A stretch of 64,000 bases of DNA from Cynocephalus volans. Its lineage: Eukaryota > Chordata > Mammalia > Dermoptera > Cynocephalidae. Shown here piece after piece: positions 11,666 to 22,700 of the stretch (the stretch's first letter is position 1; each line of letters begins with the position of its first letter). The position numbers and the translations under genes are program-made. The notes below the pieces were generated by a model. It was given only the letters and a program-made list of their open reading frames with translations, did no database searches and was not told where the DNA came from. Where the stretch lies: positions 74,013,852 to 74,077,851 of the forward strand of contig NC_084463.1 of NCBI RefSeq assembly GCF_027409185.1, in the 5' to 3' direction.

Positions 11666-12349
11666 AGGATGTTTGGAAAAGCCTGGGTACCCAGTCAGAG
11701 ACCTGCCACAGGGTTGGAGCCACCATTGAGGCCATCTACTAGAGCAATGCTGAGCAGAAAAGCGGGATCAGAGTCCCCACAGAGAGCCCCCACCAGGGAA
11801 ATGTCTAGTACAGACAATGCAGCAGGGCTGCCGCCAGGACCCCCATAACTTCGGGGCCATCGGTAACGTGCAATGCAGGCCTGGAAAAGCCACAGGCACC
11901 AGTGAGGCCCATTGGGCTGTGTCTGGCAGAGCTGTGGGAACAAGTCTACCTGATGCTTTGGGGGCCCAGATGCCCAATTGTGCTCAGCATGTAGGACTTG
12001 GAGTCAAAGAACATTATTTTGGAGCTTTAAGATATAATGCCTGCCCTGCTGGGTTTCAGACTTGTTTGGGGCCTGTTTTTTCCTTTCTCTTGGCCTATTC
12101 CTCCCTTTTGGAATGGGAATGTATACCCAATGTCTGTTCCACCATTGTATCTTGGCAGTAGATAAATTTGGTTTTGACTTATGCAGGTTCACAGCTGGAA
12201 GGACTTTTGCTTTTGGTCTCAGATGAGACTTTGGACTTTGGACTTTTAAGTTGGTGCTGAAGCAAGCTAAGACTTTTGGGACTGTTGAGATAGAATAATT
12301 GTATTTTGTATGTGAGAGTGACATGAATTTTAGGGGGCCAGGGGCAGAA

Positions 12350-12756
12350 TGATGGAGTTTGAATGTGCTGTCCCCTCCAAAGCTCATGTGGAATTTTGAT
12401 CCTCAATGTGGAAGTGTTGGAAACTGATTGAGTCATAGAGGCAGATCCCTCATAAATGTATTAATGCTCTCCCTGGAGGAGGGGGAATAAATGAGTGAGT
12501 TCTCACTCTATTAGTTCCCGTGAGAGCTTGTTGTTTAAAAGACCCCGGCACCTTCTCTCTCTCTCTTGCTTCCTCTTGCCATGTGATCTGCTTGTACCCA
12601 CCGGCTGCCGGCCACTTTTCCACTATGAGTAGAAACAGGCTGAGGTCCACACCAGATGCAGCTGTCCCAGAATCATAAGCTAAATAAACCTCTTTTCCTT
12701 ATAAATTACCCAGTCTCAGGTATTTCTGTTATAGCAACACAAAACAGACTAAAACA
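12350..12756 (+). repeat. 3' LTR of the MaLR element
   Basis: It starts 'tgatggagtttgaatgtgct' and ends 'aaacagactaaaaca', with the conserved MaLR block 'aaacctcttttccttataaa' followed by 'ttacccagtctcaggtat' near the 3' end. An AATAAA lies at 12488-12493 and another within 'aagctaaataaacctc' (about 12677-12692). The 407-bp length fits an MST-type LTR. Confidence 0.8.
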
Positions 12757-15123
12757 CTTCATTAACTCTATTCCTAAGTATTTTATTTTTTTGTTGGCTA
12801 TTGTAAATGGGCAAGCTTCCTTGATTTCACTTTCTGCATGTTCACTATTGGAGAATAGAAATGCTCCTGATATTTGTGTGTTGATTTTGTATCCTGCAAC
12901 TTTGCTGAAATCATTTATCAAGTCCAAGAGTTTTTTTGTAGAGGCTTTAGGCTGTTCGATATATAGGATCATGTCATCTGCAAACAGGGATGGTTTGACT
13001 TCATCTTTTCCAATCTGGATGCCCTTTATTTCCTTCTCTTCTCTGATTGCTCTGGTTAGTATTTCCAACACTATGTTGAATAGAAGTGGTGAGAGTGGGC
13101 ATCCTTGTCTAGTTCCTGTTCTTATCCCATTCAGGATGATATTGGCAGTGGGTTTATCATATATGGCTTTAATTATGTTGAGATACTTTCCCTCTATACC
13201 TAACTTGTAGAGAGTTGTTATTGAATGAGTGTTGAATTTTATCAAATGCTTTTTCAGCATCTATAGAGATGATCATATGGTCCTTGTGTATGATTTTTAT
13301 TGATATGGTGTATCATATTTATTGATTTGCATATGTTGAACCAACCTTGCATCCCTGGGATGAATCCCACTTGATCATGGGGTATAATTTTGCATATGTG
13401 TTGCTGTATTCTGTTAGCTAGTATTTTATTGAGGATTTTAGCATCTATATTCATCAAGGATATTGACCTGTAGTTTTCTTTTTTAGTTGTATCTTTACCT
13501 GGTTTTGGTATCAGGGTGATGTTTGCTTCATAGAATGAGTTTGGGAGAATTGCCTCTGTTTCAATCTTTTGGAATAGTTTATAGAGAATTGGTGCCTATT
13601 CTTCTTTGAATGTTTGGTAGAATTCTGCTGTGAATCCACCTGGTCCTGGGCTTTTTTTTGTTGGGAGCCTTCTGAAACAGCTTCATTCTCTTTTATTGTT
13701 ATTGGTCTGTTCAGATTTTCTACATCATCTTGGCTCAGTTTTGGTAGTTTGTGTGCGTCCAGAAATTTATCCATTTTCTCCAGATTTTCAAATTTGTTGG
13801 CATATAGTTGTTTATAGTAGTTTGTCAATTTTATTTATCTTTTTAAAAAAACAACTTTTTGATTTCCTTGATCTTTTGTGTCAGTTTTTGGGTTTCAATT
13901 TCATGAAGTTCTGCTCTGATCTTAATGATTTCTTTCCATTTACTAACTTTGGTTTTGGATTGTTCTTGTTTTTCTAGTTCTTTAAGGTGAAGTATTAGAT
14001 TGTTCACTTGCCATCTTTCCATTCTTCTGAAGTAAGCATTTAATGTAAAAAATTTCTCCCTTAGTACTGCTTTTGCAGTATCCTACAGGTTTTGGTATGA
14101 TGTATCATTGTTTCCATTAGTTTCAATACATTTTTTGATTTCCTGTTTGATTTCTTCTTGGACCCATATGTCATTAAGTAGAATGCTGTTTAATTTCCAT
14201 GTGTTTGTATAGTTTCCAGAATTTCGTTTGTTATTGATTTCTAATTTTAATCTATTGTGGTCTGAAAAAATACATGGGATAATTCCTACTTCTTTGAATT
14301 TGTTGAGACTTTATTTGTGACCTAACATGTGATCTATCCTGGGGAATGATCCATGTGCTGATGACAAGAATGAATATTCTGAGATTGTTGGATGGAATGT
14401 TCTATAAATATCTGCCAAGTCCAATTGGTCTAGAGTGTTGTTTAGATCTTGTGTTTCTCTGCTGATTGTTTGCCTAGATGATCTGTCCAATATTGATAGT
14501 GGGGTGTTCAGGTCCCCTACTATTATGGTATTAGTGTCTGTTTCCTTTAGGTCTAATAGAGTTTGCTGTATAAATCTGGCTGCTCCAACATTGGGTGTGT
14601 ATATATTTATGATTGTTATGTCTTCTTGATGGTTGAATCCTTTTATTATTATCTGGTGGCCTTCTTTATCTCTTTTTATGGTTTTTAGTTTAAAGTCTAT
14701 TTTATCAGATATGAGAATAGCTACTCCAGCTCATTTTTCATTTCTGTTTGCATGGTAAATCTTTTTACATCCTTTCACTTTTAGTCTATGTGAGTCTTTA
14801 TAGGTGAGGTTGGTCTCTTGAAGGCAGCATATAGTTGGGTCCTCCTTTTTAATCCAGTCAGTCAGTCTGTGTCTTTTGACTGGGGAATTTAATCCTTTAC
14901 ATTAAGAGTTGTTATTGAAAGGTGTTGTTTTACTCCTATCATTTTATTGATTTTTGTTTGGATGTCTCAAGTCTCTTTTGTTCCTTTCTTTCTGATTTAC
15001 TGTTTGTCTTCTGTATTTGTTGGTTTCTTAGGTTGTAGATAAACTTTTTTTTTCTCTTCATTGTTGGCATTTTTATTTTACTAGTGGGTTTTGATTTTTC
15101 TTGAGTTTTTATGGCAGTGGTAG

Positions 15124-16134
15124 TTATTTTTCAGGTACCAAATCCAGTACTCCCTTGAGAATTTTTTGTAAGGGTGGTCATGTGTTAGTGAACTCCCACA
15201 GTTTTTGTTTGTCTGAGAAATATACTATTTGCCCTTCATTTTGGAAGGATAGCCTAGTGGGGTTAAGTATTCTTGGCTGGCAATCTCTGTCTTTTAGTAT
15301 TTTGAATATATTATCTCATTCCTTTCTGGCTTTTAGGGTTTGTGATGAAAAGTCTGATGTTAGTCTGATTGGGGCTCCCATAAAGGTGATTTGATGCTTC
15401 TCTCTCACAGCTTTTAAAATTCTCTCTTTGTCTTTGAGTTTTGCCAGTTTGACTATAACATGTCTTGGAGAAGACCTTTTTTGGGTTGAATATGTTTGGG
15501 GATCTTTGAACTTCCCGAATCTGAAGATCTGTGTCTTTTCCTATACCTGGGAAGTTTTCTGCCACTATTTTGTGGAATATGTTTTTAATGCAATCTCCTT
15601 TTTCCTCCTGTTCTGTAATACCGATGACTCTGATATTTGAGCACTTAAGGTTGTCTGATATCTCTCTTAGATTTTCTTCAATGTTGTTAATTCTTTTTTC
15701 TTTTTTTCTTTCTTTTTTTTGTCTGCCTGTGTTATTTCAAACAGCCCATCTTCAAGGTCAGAAGTTCTCTCTTCTGCTTCTGCAAGCCTGCTGGTTAAAC
15801 TCTCTGTTGTATTTTTTATTTTGTTGAATGAATTGTTCAGCTTGGCAAGCTCTGCTACATTCTTTTTCAGGGCATTGATTTCCTTGTACATTTCTTCTTT
15901 CAGGTCCTGTATACTTTTCCTCATTTCATCATGTTGTCCAGCTGAGTTTTCTTGTATCTCATTTAGTTTCCTTAGAATTATCACTTGATATTCCTTGTCA
16001 GACATTTCAAGGGCTTCTTGCTCTATAGGATCGAGAGCTTGAGAGTTATTACCCTTTGGTGGTGTACTTTCTTCATTTTTCATATTTCTGGTATCTTTCC
16101 TTTGATGTTTAGTTATTGTGGCAAGGGATTTCAT
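15124..16134 (-). pseudogene. L1 ORF1 (RNA-binding protein), frameshifted
   Basis: ORF1p is the trimeric RNA-binding chaperone of the L1 particle. The first ~140 codons are open (from 16134) and include the coiled-coil stretch around 'LNEIQENSAGQHDEMRKSI'. The frame is then lost in an expanded A-rich stretch (plus-strand 15690-15720), and later pieces lie in other frames. It is colinear with the intact ORF1 at 23773-24771. Confidence 0.8.
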
Positions 16135-16613
16135 GGTCCACTGGTTTGTTACTATTGTCTGGCTAGGATGCTGCCAGGGCTGCCAATTTAGTACGGCTGC
16201 CTCAGTGACTGCTTGGTGACCTGCTGGCGCTTAGGGTGCATGGTTGCCGTGGGTCTCAGGCCTCTCCGGGGGGTGCCTCTCTGGTTGGCATGCACTTGGC
16301 CAGCCTGTGGATGGGGTCCGGTGGTGGTGAGGCCTACCTGCTAGGACATGTGCTGGCACTGTGGGTCACGTGGTCTCTGCAGGATTCGGGCCTTTCTGAG
16401 GGGGCACCTCTCTGGTTGGCATGCACTCGGCCAGGCTGGGGATGGGGTCCCTGATACTGCTTACTTTACTTGGAGTGTCTCACTTCATTCAGATGTTCAG
16501 TGGTTATCAGTTAAGTCAGTTTCTGAGGCTGGAAGTCCAAAGTCCATCTTGTGGTGGTGACAGTGACCCAGGGGTCTCATGTTGCAAGATGGTGGAAGCA
16601 GAGAGAGCAGAGT
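16135..16613 (-). promoter_or_regulatory. Short L1 5' UTR with a 131-bp tandem repeat
   Basis: A moderately GC-rich leader that differs from the 1.5-kb leader of the younger L1 beyond its ORF1-proximal part. The block 'cctctctggttggcatgcac' occurs at 16276 and again at 16407, with similar flanks ('ggatggggtcc'), giving a 131-bp repeat period. Position and composition suggest the internal promoter region, but no promoter element is identifiable by eye. Confidence 0.6.
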
Positions 16614-17803
16614 CTGATTTTATTTTCTTTGAATATATACCCACAAGTGGTATTGCTGGATCATATGGTAGTTCGATTTTTAATTGTTTGAGGAATTTCC
16701 ACACAGTTTTCCATAATAGCTGTACCAATTTACATTCCCACCAACAATGTATAGGGGTTGGTTCCTTTTTCTCCGTAGTCTCACCAACACTTATTATCTT
16801 TTGACTTTTTGATAATAGCCATTCCAATAGGTGTGAGGTGATATCTCATTGTGATTTTGATTTGCATTTTGCTGATAATTAGTGATGCTGAGCATTTTTT
16901 TCATATGCCTATTAGCCATTTGTATGTCTTCTTTGGAGACATGTCTATTCAGCCCTTTGCCCATTTTATAATCGAGTTATTTGTTTTCTTACTATTGAGT
17001 TGTTTGAGTTACTTACATGTTTTGAATATTAACCCCCATCAGATGTATTTTGCAAATATTTTCTCCCATTAGGCAGGTTTTCTCTTCACTCTGTTTATTG
17101 TCTCCTTTGCTGTGCAGAAGCTTTTTAGTTTGATATAACCCCATTTACTCATTTGTCTCTTTTTGCTTTTGTTGCCTGTGCTTTTGGGGTTCTATCCAAA
17201 AAAACAATTTCCCAGATCAATGTTATAGAGGTTTTCCTCTGTTTTCTTTGGGTAGTTTTGCAGTTTTAGGTCTTATGTTTGTGTCTTTAATCCATTTTGT
17301 GTTGATTTTTGTATATGGTGGAAGATGAGGGTCTAATTCCATTTTTCTGCTTGTGGTTACCTAGTTTTCCCAACACCATTCATTTATTGAAGAGACAGTT
17401 TTTTCTCCATTGTGTGTTCTTGGCATCTTTGTCAAAAATCAATTGACTGTAAATACATGAATTTATTTCTGGGCAGTCTATTCTGTTCCATTGGTCTGTA
17501 TGTCTGTTTTTATGTCGATACCACACTGTTTTGATTACTTTAGTTTTCTAGCAGATTTTGAAATTATGTATTATGTTGCCTCTGGCTTTGTTCTTTTCGT
17601 TCAAGATTACTTTGTCTGTTTGGGGTCTTTTATGGTTTCATTTGAAATTTAGGATTGCTTTTTCTGTTTCTGTGAAAAATATCATTGGAATTTTGATGGA
17701 GATTATATAAAATCTATAGATTGCTTTGGGTAGTATGAACATTTTAATAATATTAATTCTTCCAGTCCAGGAACATGGGATATCTTTCCACTTATCTGCA
17801 ATA
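16614..17803 (-). mobile_element. Old L1, 5'-ward part of the outer host element
   Basis: It continues the ORF2 3' region interrupted at 8957: the sequence resumes at 'gaatatatacccacaagtgg' exactly where L1 ORF2 should. Degenerate ORF2 text runs to about 17803 and then stops. Many stops and indels make it clearly inactive and older than the L1 inside it. Confidence 0.75.
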
Positions 17804-17834
17804 TAACTTCTTTTCACAACTTAGCGTAGGTTCC

Positions 17835-17995
17835 CATTATTTCTCTCTTGAACTACTTTAATAGCCCATTTCATCTTCCAATTTGCTTCTACCCTTTACA
17901 ATCTCTTTTTTACAGAGCCACCAAAGTGATTCCTTGAAAATATAATTCTGACCATTTCATTTCTTTTCTCAGATCCTTCATAAAAGGATAAGAAG
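17835..17995 (+). repeat. Old L2-like fragment
   Basis: The order 'tctctcttgaactactttaa', 'cagagccaccaaagtgattc' and 'aattctgaccatttcatttc' follows the L2 3' half upstream of the part seen at 53773-54190. It is strongly diverged, and assignment is by pattern recall. Confidence 0.4.
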
Positions 17996-19477
17996 CAGAA
18001 TGCTTCAGCTGGAACTTTAAGGCAAAAGCCATCAGCTAGCAAAGGGAGTTCGAAGACAGAACCTTTTGGAATTTCAAAAGTAGATAGTTAAAAATCAGCT
18101 AAAATACATTACGCACATCAAGAGTGCAAAAAATTGATTAAAACAGTGGAGGACTAATGAAATGAATTTTTGAAGAGGAATTCTCTGGAGAGAACCTGGC
18201 TATGAGTGCCCCACCCCAATGACCTAATGAAAGCACTTCAGTGTGACTATTTAGAGGTCTTAATAAGTGATTCCTGCTGAATGGGTGGCAAGGTGGGTTT
18301 TTTTTTTTTTTTTTACTTTCATCTGAGAAATTTAAAGGTCTGAACTTGGGCAGACTATTTGCTGATGCTGGAGTTAAGCTCACTCTGTTGTGTTCAATGC
18401 AGAGTTCAATAGAAAAAGGATTTGTGTATGTTTCATGTGGACCAGAATAGTGGCTGTGAACAGTGGAAGAGCAGGGTGAGTAAGTGGTAAGTAAAAAGTA
18501 TCAGCAGAATGATGGATGAACTGACATTTCTCCTTTAGTTGCAAATAAAATGGTAAATGTCTATGAATCTAGGAGGTATGCATCTTCCCTATATTCTTAT
18601 TTGAGCTTTGCTTTCCTGTAGGGACAATAAACAGGCAAGTGGTTTTAAAAATTTTCCAACTGTGTTGACGCATTTTGATTGTCTCTCTGCTGTTTCAAAG
18701 AATTCAAAATAAGACCCTTTTGACCTGTTTTTGTCTTTTTTCTACTCCAGTTTAAGTAAGGAATAAATTGATCTCTCCCCCCAATTTTTATTTATTCGTA
18801 CTATTTTGATTTCTTCTTCCATTATTTTTCTTCCAAACTATTTTTTGTGCCTTATAGCCAATCATTCTTTATTCTAAAGTGGTTAGTATTATTTTCTTTC
18901 TTATTTTAGAAAAAAGAAAGTACAAAATCACTAAACAAATGAACAAAGTTCTTAATATTTCTGTTTTTGACATTGTTTGTTTCTGTGGGATTTCTGTCAC
19001 TTGCTCTCCCTGCCACCTATAATATTTCAGAAATTTTGTAATTTAATTAACAAAGATGGTGTTCTTATTTCTAAATTTGCTGTGAGTTTGGAAAATAGAT
19101 CATATGAAAAAAATATCAGTGACTTCAGAACAATTTTACAAATAATAATAAGGGTAGTTACATTGATTTGGAAAATAGCCTACATTTATATGATACATTT
19201 GTCCATTTATTCATTCATCTAATAGATATTTATTGAGTGCGTATTACATACTAGGCAGTGTATTAGGTGCTAGGATACAGAGAGAGTGGTTACTGCCCTT
19301 TAAAACTTTACTGTGAATAAGATAAATGCATATAAACAATTTTGGTAAAGTTAAATAAAGGGAATAATGGGGCATATTACAGAGAGCACATACAGCAGAA
19401 CTCTTACCTCTACTTGGGGATGCAGCAGATGAAAGAGGATGAAGTGGGTCATAAAATATTTTAAAGAATTGAGACTT
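17996..19477. other. Non-coding DNA, mostly unassigned
   Basis: No gene is visible. A poly(T) run lies near 18298-18314. Positions 19210-19330 ('tatttattgagtgcgtatta' onward) belong to a common but diverged mammalian repeat type that I could not name. Confidence 0.45.
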
Positions 19478-19493
19478 AGAGCTAGCTAGTTCT
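19478..19493. repeat. L1 target-site duplication, 3' side
   Basis: 'agagctagctagttct' matches 'agagctagctatttct' at 26266-26281 at 15 of 16 positions. The pair brackets the full-length L1 and defines its ends. Confidence 0.85.
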
Positions 19494-19698
19494 TTTTAAA
19501 TTTAATTTAATTTAATTTAATTTTTTTTAATTTTTATTTTGTCGATATACATTGTGGCTGATTATTGCTCCCCATCACCAAAACCTCCCTCCCTTTTCCC
19601 TCCCCCCCTCCCCCCCAACAATGTCCTTTCTGTTTGCTTGTCGTATCAACGTCAACTAATTGTGGTTGTTATATCTTCTTCCGCCCCCCCCCCCCCGG

Positions 19699-19743
<45 letters not shown>

Positions 19744-19757
19744 TTATATATTAATTT
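19494..19757 (-). other. Young L1 3' UTR with CA repeat, poly(G) and polypurine tract
   Basis: In sense order: a (CA)n tract (plus-strand 19702-19740), a G run of about 14 (plus-strand C's around 19684-19697), a G-rich polypurine stretch (plus-strand 19585-19617), the terminal block ending 'tatcgacaaaataaa', and an A-rich tail with TAAAT units. G-rich polypurine tracts that can form quadruplexes are typical of mammalian L1 3' UTRs. Confidence 0.85.
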
Positions 19758-22700
19758 TTAGCTCCCACCAATAAGTGAGAACATGTGGTATTTCTCTTTC
19801 TGTGCCTGACTTGTTTCACTTAATATAATTCTCTCAAGGTCCATCCATGTTGTTGCAAATGGCAGTATTTCATTCGTTTTTATAGCTGAGTAGTATTCCA
19901 TTGTGTAGATGTACCACATTTTCCGTATCCACTCATCTGATGATGGGCATTTGGGCTGGTTCCAACTCTTGGCTATTGTAAAGAGTGCTGCGATAAACAT
20001 TGGGGACCAGGTATACCTTCGACTTGATGATTTCCATTCCTCTGGGTATATTCCCAACAGTGGGATAGCTGGGTCGTATGGTAGATCTATCTGCAATTGT
20101 TTGAGGAACCTCCATACCATTTTCCATAGAGGCTGCACCATTTTGCAGTCCCACCAACAATGTATGAGAGTTCCTTTTTCTCCTCAGCCTCGCCAGCATT
20201 TATCGTTCATAGTCTTTTGGATTTTAGCCATCCTAACTGGGGTTAGATGGTATCTCAATGTGGTTTTGATTTGCATTTCCCGGATGCTGAGTGATGTTGA
20301 GCATTTTTTCATATGTCTGTTGGCCATTTGGATATCTTCCTTAGAGAAATGCCTATTTAGCTCTTTTGCCCATTTTTTAATTGGGTTGCTTGTTTTCTTC
20401 TTGTACAGTCGTTTGAGTTCCTTATATATTCTGGATATTAATCCTTTGTCAGATATATATTTTGCAAATATTTTCTCCCACTCTGTTGGTTGTCTTTTAA
20501 CTCTTTTAATTGTTTCTTTTGCTGTGCAGAAGCTTTTTAGTTTGATATAATCCCATTTGTTTATTTTTCCTTTGGTTGCCCGTGCTTTTGGGGTCGTATT
20601 CATGAAGTCTGTGCCCAGTCCTGTTTCCTGAAGTGTTTCTCCTATGTTTTCTTTAAGAAGTTTTATTGTTTCAGGGTGTATATTTAAATCCTTAATCCAT
20701 TTTGAGTTGATTTTAGTATACAGCGAGAGGTATGGATCTAGTTTCATTCTCCTGCATATGGATATCCAGTTATCCCAGCACCATTTGCTGAAGAGGCAGT
20801 CCCTTCGCCACTGAATAGGCTTGGTGCCTTTGTCAAAGATCAGCTGACAGTAAGTGTGTGGGTTGATTTCTGGATTCTCTATTCTATTCCATTGGTCAGT
20901 GTGTCTGTTTTTATGCCAGTACCATACTGTTTTGGTTATTATAGCTTTGTAGTATAGCTTAAAGTCAGGTAGTGTTATGCCTCCAGCTTTATTTTTTTTG
21001 CTCAGCATTGCTTTGGCTATGCATGGTCTTTTATTGTTCCATATAAATGTCTGAATAGTTTTTTCCATTTCTGAGAAAAATGTCTTTGGGATTTTGATGG
21101 GGATTGCATTGAATTTGTATATCACTTTGGGTAGTATGGACATTTTCACTATGTTGATTCTTCCAATCCAAGAGCATGGGATATCTTTCCATCTTCTTGT
21201 ATCCTCTCTGATTTCTCTCAGCAGTGGTTTGTAGTTCTCATTATAGAGATTTTTTACATCCTTGGTTAACTCAATTCCTAAGTATTTTATTTTTTTGGTG
21301 GCTATTGTAAATGGGCAGGCTTTCTTGATTTCTCTTTCTGCATGTTCACTATTGGAGAAAAGAAATGCTACTGTTTTTTGTGTGTTGATTTTGTATCCTG
21401 CTACTGTGCTGAAATCATTTATCAATTCCAACAGTTTTTTTGTAGAGGTTTTAGGCTGTTCAATATATAGGATCATGTCATCTGCAAACAGGGACAGTTT
21501 GACTTCATCTTTTCCAATCTGGATGCCCTTTATTTCCTTCTCTTCTCTGATTGCTCTGGCTAGTACTTCCAACACTATGTTGAATAGGAGTGGTGAGAGT
21601 GGGCATCCTTGTCTAGTTCCTGTTCTTAAAGGAAAAGCTTTCAGCTTTTCCCCATTCAGGATGATATTGGCAGTGGGTTTGGCATATATGGCTTTAATTA
21701 TGTTGAGATACTTTCCCTCTATACCTAACTTATAGAGGGTCTTTGTCATGAATGAATGTTGAACTTTATCAAATGCTTTTTCAGCATCTATAGAGATGAT
21801 CATATGGTCCTTGTGTTTGAGTTTATGAATATGGTGTTTCACATTTATTGATTTGCGTATGTTGAACCAACCTTGCATCCCTGGGATGAATCCCACTTGA
21901 TCGTGATGAATAATTTTACGTATGTGTTGCTGTATTCTGTTTGCTAGTATTTTAGTGAGGATTTTTGCTTCTATATTCATCAAGGATATTGGCCTGTAGT
22001 TTTCTTTTTTGGTTATATCTTTACCTGGTTTTGGTATCAGGATGATGTTTGCTTCATAGAATGAGTTTGGGAGATTTGCGTCCGTTTCAATCTTTTGGAA
22101 TAGTTTGTAAAGAATCGGTGTCAATTTCTCTTTGAATGTTTGGTAAAATTCTGCTGTGAATCCATCTGGTCCTGGGCTTTTCTTTGTTGGGAGCCTTCTG
22201 ATAACAGCTTCAGTCTCCTTTATTGTTATTGGTCTGTTCAAATTTTCTACGTCTTCACGGTTCAGTTTTGGGAGCTTGTGTGTGTCCAGAAATTTTTCCA
22301 TTTCCTCCAGATTTTCAAATTCGTTGGCGTATAGTTGTTTATAGTAGTCTCGAATGATTCCTTGTATTTCAGATGAATCAGTTGTAATATCGTCTTTTTC
22401 ATTTCTAATTTTTATTATTTGAGTCTTCTCTCTTCTTTTTTTTGGTAGCCATGCTAATGGTTTGTCAATTTTATTTATCTTTTCAAAAAACCAACTTTTT
22501 GATTCGTTGATCTTTTGAATTGTTTTTTGGTTTTCAAATTCATTCAGTTCTGCTCTGATCTTAATGATTTCTTTCCGTCTGCTAACTTTAGGTTTGGATT
22601 GTTCTTGTTTTTCTAGTTCTTTAAGGTGAAGTGTTAGGTTGTTCACTTGACATCTTTCTATTCTTCTGAAGTGAGTGTTTAATGCAATAAATTTTCCCCT

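Larger units (their letters stand above)
10669..12756 (+). mobile_element. MaLR-type endogenous retrovirus (MST/THE1-like)
   Basis: A plus-strand ERVL-MaLR element: a 79-bp remnant of the 5' LTR (10669-10747), an internal region (10748-12349) and a complete 3' LTR (12350-12756, 407 bp, TG...CA). The two LTR starts align well. The internal text resembles THE1/MST interiors as I recall them, including 'tatctggcggaagaaatttc' and 'ggagctttaagata'. Flanking pentamers CTTGG (10664-10668) and CTTCA (12757-12761) fit a mutated 5-bp target duplication. Like other MaLRs it has no recognisable pol or env. Confidence 0.8.
9167..14942 (-). pseudogene. L1 ORF2 (endonuclease/reverse transcriptase), decayed
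   Basis: ORF2p nicks target DNA and reverse-transcribes L1 RNA. Recognisable blocks survive in pieces: the FADD catalytic motif of reverse transcriptase within 12706-13260, the region downstream of it within 10313-10699, and the C-terminal '[15 protein letters not shown]' block within 9167-9529. The frame is broken by several stops and shifts and by the retrovirus inserted at 10669-12756. Start (14942) and stop (9167-9169) were set by alignment with the intact-frame copy at 19758-23585. It cannot encode a working protein. Confidence 0.85.
8958..16613 (-). mobile_element. L1 with short 5' UTR, interrupted by a MaLR provirus
   Basis: A minus-strand L1 inserted into the old L1. The 17-bp target duplication at 8941-8957 and 16614-16630 differs at one base. 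It holds a 3' UTR (8958-9166), broken ORF2 (9167-14942), broken ORF1 (15124-16134) and a 479-bp 5' region. After removing the 2.09-kb provirus at 10669-12756, the element is about 5.6 kb. Its 3' UTR lacks the CA repeat and poly(G) of the younger copies, so it belongs to an older relative of the 19.5-26.3 kb element. Confidence 0.85.

Noticed and set aside
19909..20550. 213-codon plus-strand frame (and its twin at 33470-34111, plus 21262-21735 and 12656-13210)
   Set aside because: These are antisense shadows of L1 ORF2. They stay open in several copies only because the sense strand is conserved.
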